A stretch of DNA of 64,000 bases. Origin: Rhizobium sp. SG_E_25_P2. GTDB lineage: Bacteria > Pseudomonadota > Alphaproteobacteria > Rhizobiales > Rhizobiaceae. The position numbers and the translations under genes are program-made. The notes beneath the pieces were generated by a model. It had not been told where the DNA came from, searched no databases, and saw only the letters and a program-made list of their open reading frames with translations. Each line of letters opens with the position of its first letter. Position 1 is the first letter of the stretch. Positions 58,025-64,000 of the stretch are shown in pieces. The stretch is from NCBI RefSeq assembly GCF_029892285.1, contig NZ_JARXVM010000008.1, positions 1 through 64,000 of the forward strand. Reading direction: 5' to 3'.

Positions 58025-59382
58025 CTCGGGGAATACATGGTCACCAGTTCCTCGGCGGCGGTGGGATGCACCGCCATGGTGCGATCAAAGTCGTCCTTGG
58101 TGCAGCCGGCTTTCAGCGTGATGCCCAGAAGCTGCGCCATCTCGCCGGCATCATGGCCGAGGATATGTGCCCCCACCACCTTGCGATCGGCGGCGTTGAC
58201 GATCAGCTTCATGATCATCCGCTCGGCCCGGCCCGACAGAGTCGCCTTCATCGGCCGGAATTCGGCCCGATAGACTTCGAGCACTTCATAAGCCTTGGCC
58301 GCCTGTTCTTCGCTCATGCCGACGGTGCCGATTTCCGGCTGCGAGAACACCGCGGTGGCGATGAGGTCGTGATCCGGCGAGGTCGGATTGTTCTTGTATT
58401 CCGTCTCGATGAAGCACATCGCCTCGTGGATGGCCACCGGCGTCAGCTGCACCCGGTCCGTCACGTCGCCAAGCGCGAAAACGCTGGGCACATTGGTGCG
58501 GGAATACTGATCGACGTTGATGGCGCCGCGGTCGTTCACAGTGACGCCCGCCTGTTCGAGGCCCAGCCCCTTGGTGTTGGGCGACCGACCGATCGCTAGC
58601 ATCACCTGCCCGACCTCGAGGGCCTTGCCCTGCTTGGTCGTCGCAACCAACTGACCCTCGGCCTTCTTCTCGACGCTGAGGATCACGTCTTCGCAGAGAA
58701 TATCGATTCCCTTGGCCTGCATGGCCGCATGCAGTCCGCGCCGCATGTCCTGGTCAAAGCGCGACAGGATTTCCTTGCCGCGATAGATCAGCGTCGTCTT
58801 GACGCCGAGGCCATGGAAAATATTGGCGAATTCCACCGCGATATAGCCGCCGCCCTCGATCAGGATCGCCTCGGGCAGGTCGTCGAGATGGAAGGCCTCG
58901 TTGGAGCTGATGCAATGTTCAAAGCCCGGCAGTGCGACATGCGTGGTGGGAGCGCCGCCGACGGCGACGATGATCCGTTCGGCGGTCACCGTCTTGCCGG
59001 TGGCCTTGATCAGCACGGTATGAGCGTCGACCAATTCGGCGCGGCTGTCGATCTGCTCGGCGCCGGCATTGGTCAGGCCCTTGCGGTAGAGACCTTCGAG
59101 GCGGGTGATCTCCTGGTCCTTGGCGGCCACCAGCGTCTTCCAGTCGAAGCGCGATTCGCCGACTTGCCAGCCGAAACCGGCAGCATCTTCGAAATGCTCG
59201 TGAAACTGCGAGGCATAGACGAACAGCTTCTTGGGAACGCAGCCCCTGATAACGCAGGTGCCGCCGAAGCGGAATTCCTCGGCGATCGCCACTTTCTTGC
59301 CGAGCGAGGCCGCCACACGCGCTGCGCGCACGCCGCCAGAACCGCCGCCGATGACGAAAAGATCATAGTCATAACTGGACAT
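57994..59382 (-). CDS. gor: Glutathione-disulfide reductase
   Basis: A 462-aa FAD/NADPH-dependent reductase that keeps glutathione reduced. The FAD motif is LFVIGGGSGGVRAAR; the redox disulfide is Cys43-Cys48 in GGTCVIRGCVPKKL, the GR type, not lipoamide dehydrogenase. The C-terminal His-Glu pair is in TMAVHPTAAEELVT. ATG at 59382 begins the domain; the longer frame to 59541 is not supported. It follows DUF2059 and rpiA, a known rhizobial order. Confidence 0.95.
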   Translation of the reverse strand: MSSYDYDLFVIGGGSGGVRAARVAASLGKKVAIAEEFRFGGTCVIRGCVPKKLFVYASQFHEHFEDAAGFGWQVGESRFDWKTLVAAKDQEITRLEGLYRKGLTNAGAEQIDSRAELVDAHTVLIKATGKTVTAERIIVAVGGAPTTHVALPGFEHCISSNEAFHLDDLPEAILIEGGGYIAVEFANIFHGLGVKTTLIYRGKEILSRFDQDMRRGLHAAMQAKGIDILCEDVILSVEKKAEGQLVATTKQGKALEVGQVMLAIGRSPNTKGLGLEQAGVTVNDRGAINVDQYSRTNVPSVFALGDVTDRVQLTPVAIHEAMCFIETEYKNNPTSPDHDLIATAVFSQPEIGTVGMSEEQAAKAYEVLEVYRAEFRPMKATLSGRAERMIMKLIVNAADRKVVGAHILGHDAGEMAQLLGITLKAGCTKDDFDRTMAVHPTAAEELVTMYSPSYRVKNGERV

Positions 59383-59448
59383 TGCATTCCCCACTTGAAA
59401 CTGCCGGCCTCCCGATTGCTCATATGGCGGCTCGACGCACAAAAGAAA

Positions 59449-59469
59449 AGCCCGCCGAGGAGGCGGGCT
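59449..59469 (-). terminator. Terminator after the DUF2059 gene
   Basis: Stem AGCCCGCC / GGCGGGCT with a 5-nt loop, followed on the minus strand by TTTTCTTTT. It separates DUF2059 from gor. Confidence 0.8.
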
Positions 59470-59491
59470 GGGATCGTCGCATCCGATCGCC

Positions 59492-60031
59492 TTACGGCTT
59501 GGGCTGCTCGGCCTTCTTTTCCGCAGCGATCGCTTTTTCAAGCGCCGCGTCGGTGGTGGTCGACAGATCGCGGCTCATGCCGGTCGCCCAGATGTCGGCG
59601 GCCTTGGAGAGCTGGCGGATGACCAGCGGACCATCCTTCAGGAGCTTCTGGCCTGCCGGGCTGGAATAGAAGGCGGCGATCTGGTTCAGCTCTTCCTCGG
59701 AAAAGGTCTTGGCGTAGATCGCCGCAGCTTCCTTTTCGAGATCGGCGCGACGCGGCGCAAGTTCAAGCGCCGTGGTGTCAACCGTGTCGTTGATCAGCGG
59801 CTCGTAATTGGGCGAGCTCTGGATGAGAGTGCCCTTGAGGCGCTGGGCGATATTCGGAAGAATCGCGTCGAACGGCTCGGTGATCTTGATCGCCTTCATC
59901 GCCGAACGGGCAGCCTTCAGATGCGCATCCGAAATGTCATCTTCGGCAACTGCAACGCAAGCGCCAAATCCAATCATCATGGTCGCAACAAGCGCCGCGC
60001 GCCCGATCCTGTCAATCTTCATCATGGACAC
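59492..60031 (-). CDS. DUF2059 exported protein
   Basis: A 179-aa protein with a signal peptide (about 1-29, ending AVA) and a DUF2059 helical domain (FSEEELNQIAAFYSSPAGQKLL). The start is GTG at 60031, because GAGGAG is 5 nt upstream; ATGs at 60025 and 60022 are alternatives. The role is unknown. It is 17 bp downstream of rpiA. Confidence 0.88.
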   Translation of the reverse strand: MSMMKIDRIGRAALVATMMIGFGACVAVAEDDISDAHLKAARSAMKAIKITEPFDAILPNIAQRLKGTLIQSSPNYEPLINDTVDTTALELAPRRADLEKEAAAIYAKTFSEEELNQIAAFYSSPAGQKLLKDGPLVIRQLSKAADIWATGMSRDLSTTTDAALEKAIAAEKKAEQPKP

Positions 60032-60048
60032 ACTATCTCCTCGTCAGA

Positions 60049-60741
60049 TTAGACCGCGATGGTCCGCGCAGATTGCGGACCCGCGATGATGGCCAGGGAG
60101 GCCAGATTGATGAACAGCCCGTGCTCGACCACGCCGGGGATCGAATACAGACTCGCCGCAAGCGCCTCTGCATCAGAAATACGGCCAAAAGAAGCATCGA
60201 GAATGTAATGGCCGCCGTCGGTCTCATAGGCGTCTTCGCCGCGCTTGCGCAGCGCGATGTCGCCGGTCAAGCCGAGACGCGAGGCGCATTTTTCCACCGC
60301 GATGCGGGTGGCGGCAAGGCCGAACGGATTGACTTCGATGGGCAGCGGATATTTGCCGAGCGTGTCGACGACCTTGCTTTCGTCGGCGATGACGATCATC
60401 CGCGCGGACGCCGCCGCGACGATCTTCTCGCGCAGCAGCGCGCCGCCGCCGCCCTTGATGAGGCGCAGCTGGTTGTCGACCTCGTCGGCGCCGTCGATGG
60501 TGAGATCGAGTTCGGGAAGCTCATCGAGCGAATTGAGCGGAACGCCGAGTTCGAGGCAGAGCCGCGCGGTGCGCTCCGAGGTCGGCACGCCGCGAACCTC
60601 AAGCCCTTCGGCAACCTTTTCGGCGAGCAGCCGAACAAACTCTTCCGCGGTGGAGCCAGTGCCGATTCCAAGGCGCATGCCATGTTCGACATGCTTGAGC
60701 GCCTCCTGGGCGGCGATGATTTTCATGTGCCGGGCGTCCAT
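60049..60741 (-). CDS. rpiA: Ribose-5-phosphate isomerase A
   Basis: A 230-aa isomerase linking ribose 5-phosphate and ribulose 5-phosphate. Landmarks are [27 protein letters not shown] and [16 protein letters not shown], where the Lys and acidic residues form the site. GGAG precedes ATG 60741; an ATG at 60726 is also possible. It is divergent from gph. Confidence 0.96.
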   Translation of the reverse strand: MDARHMKIIAAQEALKHVEHGMRLGIGTGSTAEEFVRLLAEKVAEGLEVRGVPTSERTARLCLELGVPLNSLDELPELDLTIDGADEVDNQLRLIKGGGGALLREKIVAAASARMIVIADESKVVDTLGKYPLPIEVNPFGLAATRIAVEKCASRLGLTGDIALRKRGEDAYETDGGHYILDASFGRISDAEALAASLYSIPGVVEHGLFINLASLAIIAGPQSARTIAV

Positions 60742-60937
60742 CCGCCAGGATCTCCGATTGATCGTGGACGGGCTTTTACACGAGCTTGTGAGCGAGCGGA
60801 AGAAGCAAAGACGAGTTTTGCATTCTCCATCCGGGGCCCCAGCGTGACAGATATCAAGACCACGGCGACGGAAGCGAGATTTACATGGGGCGCCGCGATG
60901 TTTATCAAAGCTTCATTCTTTGTGAGGGAGTCTGCCC

Positions 60938-61612
60938 GTGCCGCGCCTGCTTGCCGTATTCGATCTCGACGGAACCCTGATCGACACCGCCCCCGACCTG
61001 ATCGACAGCCTGAATTTCACCATCGCGGCGCGCGACCTTGCGCCTGTCGGCTTCGACGACCTCACCCATCTGGTCGGCCACGGCGCCCGCGCCATGATCG
61101 AACGCGCTTTCGCGCTGCGCGGCCAGCCGCTGGCGGAAGAGCATTTCCCGCCGATGCTGGAGCGCTTCATCGAGCATTATCGCGGCGGCATGCCGGGCAA
61201 GAGCAAGCCCTATCCAGGCCTTGTGGAAGCACTCGACCGCCTAGCCGCCGCCGATGTGGCGCTCGCCGTCTGCACCAACAAGATGGAAGGGCTTGCCCGT
61301 CCCCTGCTCGAAGGCCTCGGCCTCGCCGACCGTTTCGCCGCGATCACCGGCGGCGACACCTTCACCGTCCGCAAGCCCGACGCCGCCCATCTCCTCGGCA
61401 CGATCGACCGCGCCGGCGGCAACCCGGCCCGCACAGTGATGATCGGCGACAGCCTCAACGACATGAAAGTGGCTGAGAACGCCAAGATACCCTCGATCGC
61501 CGTGCCCTTCGGCTATTCCGACACCCCGGTCGAAAATCTCGGTCCGAGCGTGGTGATCGGCCATTTCGACGAGTTGACGGTGGAGTTGGTGGAGAGGTTG
61601 GTGCGCGGCTGA
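60938..61612 (+). CDS. gph: Phosphoglycolate phosphatase (HAD family)
   Basis: A 224-aa HAD phosphatase. Motif I VFDLDGTLIDTAPDL (Asp9, Asp11), motif II VCTNK, motif III RKPDAAHL, and motif IV MIGDSLNDMKVAENA are all present. The start is GTG at 60938 with GAGGGAG upstream. It removes 2-phosphoglycolate formed during DNA repair or oxygenation; Gph versus other HAD roles rests on resemblance and neighbourhood. Confidence 0.9.
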   Translation: MPRLLAVFDLDGTLIDTAPDLIDSLNFTIAARDLAPVGFDDLTHLVGHGARAMIERAFALRGQPLAEEHFPPMLERFIEHYRGGMPGKSKPYPGLVEALDRLAAADVALAVCTNKMEGLARPLLEGLGLADRFAAITGGDTFTVRKPDAAHLLGTIDRAGGNPARTVMIGDSLNDMKVAENAKIPSIAVPFGYSDTPVENLGPSVVIGHFDELTVELVERLVRG

Positions 61613-61694
61613 GACATTCGGCGAACTGAAGAGGCGGTTGTAAATTCGCGGATTTGCCCTCATATTCGGAAAAGTAACATCCGAGAGGGCGCAC

Positions 61695-61937
61695 ATGGCC
61701 TCCCTGACCATCCGAGATCTGCCCGAAGACATAGAACAAGTCCTGAGCCGTAGGGCGGCTCTGAACGGCCGAAGCACGGTCGAGGAAGCCCTCACCATCC
61801 TGAGGCGTGAAACCAGCGCCTCCCGACCGTCAGGACTTGGTTCCCTGCTCGCCGACATAGGGCGCGAAGCCGGGAACGGGGAAGACGCGCCTTTCGACGT
61901 CAGAAGCAATATGCTGCCTCGCGCACCGTTCGAATGA
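61695..61937 (+). CDS. vapB: VapB/FitA-like antitoxin
   Basis: An 80-aa ribbon-helix-helix antitoxin: MASLTIRDLPEDIEQVLSRR and RSTVEEALTILRRE are the FitA-like DNA-binding part, and the C-terminal tail (FDVRSNMLPRAPFE) should bind the toxin. Its stop overlaps the VapC start by 4 bp. Confidence 0.88.
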   Translation: MASLTIRDLPEDIEQVLSRRAALNGRSTVEEALTILRRETSASRPSGLGSLLADIGREAGNGEDAPFDVRSNMLPRAPFE

Positions 61938-62359
61938 TCCTGATCGACACCAATGTGATTTCCGAAGCGTGGAGACCGACGCCGGCGGCAGAAGTGATCG
62001 CGTGGCTCGATCATCAAGCGCTTGACCACCTGTTTCTGTCCGCCATCACGGTGGCTGAACTCAGATATGGCGTGAGCATCATGCCGCAAGGAAAGCGCAG
62101 ACAGGTTTTGGAACGGCGACTGGAGGAGGAAGTCCTGCCTCTCTTTGCGGAAAGGATCTTGCCTTTCGATCTCCTCGCGTCCGCCACCTACGCATTGCTG
62201 ATGTCCTCAGCGAAGAGAAGTGGACGAGCCATCTCCTTTGCAGATGGCTTGATCGCAGCGACAGCTATGTCACGCGGGTTTTCGGTCGCAACCCGCGATT
62301 TGTCTCCTTACCAAGCGGCGGGTATCAACGCGATCAATCCCTGGCAGTTTTCCCCCTAA
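61934..62359 (+). CDS. vapC: VapC/FitB-like PIN toxin
   Basis: A 141-aa PIN RNase. Asp5 (ILIDTNVISE), Glu in VAELRYGV, Asp in FADGLIAA and Asp in VATRDLSPY are the acidic site residues, all present, so it should be active. The FitB-like pattern (LPFDLLASATYALL) is clear. Coupled to vapB by ATGA. Confidence 0.93.
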   Translation: MILIDTNVISEAWRPTPAAEVIAWLDHQALDHLFLSAITVAELRYGVSIMPQGKRRQVLERRLEEEVLPLFAERILPFDLLASATYALLMSSAKRSGRAISFADGLIAATAMSRGFSVATRDLSPYQAAGINAINPWQFSP

Positions 62360-62390
62360 GAGGCGGCTCGCCATATTCCTAAAAACACAC

Positions 62391-62412
62391 AAGGCGGCCC
62401 GTAAGCCGCCTT
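62391..62412. terminator. Terminator hairpin between vapC and the L,D-transpeptidase
   Basis: Stem AAGGCGGC / GCCGCCTT with a 6-nt loop between two convergent genes. On the minus strand it is followed by GTGTGTTTTT. Confidence 0.55.
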
Positions 62413-62437
62413 ATGTCAATCAGATCAGTCAAATGCC

Positions 62438-64000
62438 TCAGCCCTGGCCGTGACGGGCCTTCCGCGTCGCGTCGAGCGCCCGGCCAAGATACATGTCGCG
62501 ATCATAGACATCGTCGAAATACTCCACCACGCCATCCTTGTTCGGGAAGGCGGTGAAATAGGAGACGTAGACAGGGAATCTCTCCGGCGCCTTCACCTGG
62601 TGGTTCTTGCCGGTGGCGATCTGCTTGTCGACATCAGCCACCGACATATCGAGCACCGCCGCGGCCATTTTCTTGGGATCGACCAATCGGACGCAGCCAT
62701 GGCTCAGCGCACGCATGTCTCGCGCGAAAAATTTCTTCTGCGGCGTGTCATGCATGTAGATGGCGTGCGAATTGGGGAACATGATCTTCAGCTGCCCCAG
62801 CGCATTGGCGCTGCCGGGCGGCTGGCGCACATCCACCGAGTCGGTCGTGTTCCAGTCGATATCGGTGGACGACATCTGCTGTCCGCCAACCGAGGTCTCG
62901 TAGCCCAGTCGGTCGAGATAGCTCGGGTCTTCGCGCAGCTTCGGCAGCATTTCGTTGACGATGATCGAGCGCGGCACACCCCAATAAGGGTTGAATTCGA
63001 CGATCTCGATCTCGTCCTGGAAGAAATAGGTCTGGTTGGCCTTGGAGCCGACCACGACCTTCATGTCGAACTGCTCGCGGCCGCCATTGTAATAATAGGC
63101 CTTGAACGCCGGCTGGTTGATGAACACGAAACGGGAGCCGAGATCCTTCGGCAGCCAGCGCATCTGCTCCATCGCCACGACGAGCTTGTTGATCTTGGCG
63201 CCCTGGCTGTCGCCGCCGCTGAGCACACGGACCGTGCCGCGCCCGACCACACCGTCACCCTTCAGACCGTTTTCGGTCTGATAGGCCTTTACCAGATCGA
63301 CGATCTCGGGCGCGTAATCCGCCCCGCCCTGATAGGAGGCGAGCGTCAGGGAATGATCGAGCTTGAGCTTGTCGGAACCGCGCTGGCGGATCGCCGCCAC
63401 CACATTGGCCAGTTCGGGATTGAAGTCGCCCGGCTTGATCAAGGTCCCCGGCGCGACTTCCACCCGCGCTTCCTGCTCGCCGTCGACGGCTTTCAGCCGT
63501 GCGAGTTCGGCCTTAAGGGCCTGATACTGCGCGTTTTGTGGATTGCGGCTGACGAGATAGGCCTTGATGTCGCCCGACAACGCGACATTGGTCAACGCCG
63601 CGCCGAGATTGATCGTCTTGCGCTTGAAATCATAATAGCCCGAGATGCGGTTGGGATCGATGCGCCCGCGTTGGGCGTCCTGCACATAGGTCAGGACGGC
63701 GGCCGACAGTTCGATCTCGAACTGCATCAACTGCTTCTGCCGTACGGCGGGATCGACATCCGTGACAGCCCCATCGGGATCGGTCACGGCGTAGTCGGCG
63801 GGATCGAGGCCATCGGCGCCGGCGTCGGCCAGAGCGGCGATCGCGTCGCGCGCCTTGGCGCTCACGCCATTGGCGTCGACCCAGAGGAGTCCCTCATGCG
63901 TTGCGTAATAGGTCTCGATGGCGGTCGCCACTTCGGCGGGCGCCTTGACCTTGACGTCGGCCATGAAGGCGCGCGGCTCAGCGCTGGCGTCAAAGGCGGC
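62438..64000 (-). CDS. L,D-transpeptidase, YcbB type, 5' end cut by the window
   Basis: The visible part encodes at least 520 residues; the frame is still open at 64000, so the N-terminus including any signal peptide lies outside. A peptidoglycan-binding-like region (PEIVDLVKAYQTENGLKGDGVVG) precedes the YkuD catalytic domain with the Cys motif RALSHGCVRLVDP. It makes 3-3 cross-links in peptidoglycan, important for polar-growing rhizobia. Stop at 62438-62440. Confidence 0.93.
   Translation of the reverse strand, partial: AAFDASAEPRAFMADVKVKAPAEVATAIETYYATHEGLLWVDANGVSAKARDAIAALADAGADGLDPADYAVTDPDGAVTDVDPAVRQKQLMQFEIELSAAVLTYVQDAQRGRIDPNRISGYYDFKRKTINLGAALTNVALSGDIKAYLVSRNPQNAQYQALKAELARLKAVDGEQEARVEVAPGTLIKPGDFNPELANVVAAIRQRGSDKLKLDHSLTLASYQGGADYAPEIVDLVKAYQTENGLKGDGVVGRGTVRVLSGGDSQGAKINKLVVAMEQMRWLPKDLGSRFVFINQPAFKAYYYNGGREQFDMKVVVGSKANQTYFFQDEIEIVEFNPYWGVPRSIIVNEMLPKLREDPSYLDRLGYETSVGGQQMSSTDIDWNTTDSVDVRQPPGSANALGQLKIMFPNSHAIYMHDTPQKKFFARDMRALSHGCVRLVDPKKMAAAVLDMSVADVDKQIATGKNHQVKAPERFPVYVSYFTAFPNKDGVVEYFDDVYDRDMYLGRALDATRKARHGQG

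Overview
The window is about 62% G+C chromosomal DNA from an alphaproteobacterium, most probably a member of the Hyphomicrobiales (Rhizobiales). Supporting signs are the Omp2/RopA-type porin (47577-48623), the SUF gene order known from Agrobacterium and Rhizobium (desulfurase-sufB-C-D-S-T-A), matches to the rhizobial iron motifs (Irr ICE box, RirA IRO box), a CtrA-type box, and the cluster gph / rpiA / DUF2059 / gor / class II aroG. No rRNA, tRNA, IS element, prophage or CRISPR array was seen. The right end cuts an L,D-transpeptidase gene.

Layout. 0.1-1.5 kb: a periplasmic copper pair (YcnI-PCuAC fusion and a small CxxC protein). 1.7-6.5 kb: tandem glycine riboswitch and gcvT-gcvH-gcvP. 6.5-10 kb: an iron/siderophore- or heme-type ABC importer with a second CxxC paralogue. 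10-11.6 kb: small genes. 11.7-25.6 kb: a SUF Fe-S assembly operon on the minus strand, interrupted twice. A MNT/HEPN toxin-antitoxin pair sits between sufB and sufC. A 6.1 kb block lies between sufT and sufA; it carries ParDE, a rutABCDF uracil-catabolism operon behind a sigma-54 promoter, and a HigBA-like pair. 25.8-29.4 kb: an alpha/beta hydrolase, a PIN/RHH pair, hicB with a degraded hicA, anmK and another HigBA-like pair. 29.5-40 kb: tyrS, a giant AsmA/DUF3971 protein, bcp, DUF455, an M23 peptidase with a CtrA box, a LysE exporter, an rhlE helicase and a NUDIX gene. 40-47.4 kb: an RTX protein, TfoX, an iron-controlled TonB receptor, a molybdopterin-binding/nucleotidyltransferase fusion, nadE and DUF1003. 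47.5-53.4 kb: porin, GFA enzyme, MarR with a hydroxycinnamate module (CoA ligase and hydratase-lyase), and a second RTX protein. 53.6-64 kb: an SRPBCC-M50 membrane protease, aroG, a 57-aa membrane protein, LysR, gor, DUF2059, rpiA, gph, VapBC and the L,D-transpeptidase.

How the parts work together. The glycine riboswitch couples glycine level to the cleavage system. The suf promoter region carries adjacent Irr-like and RirA-like boxes, and the TonB receptor has its own RirA-like box, so Fe-S assembly and iron uptake look jointly iron-controlled. The rut operon promoter combines a sigma-54 -24/-12 element with a RutR-like operator, fitting nitrogen scavenging from pyrimidines. The most striking structural feature is the density of toxin-antitoxin modules (seven, one decayed), six of them within 12.1-29.4 kb in or around suf. 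Everything here is read by eye; no alignments or searches were run.
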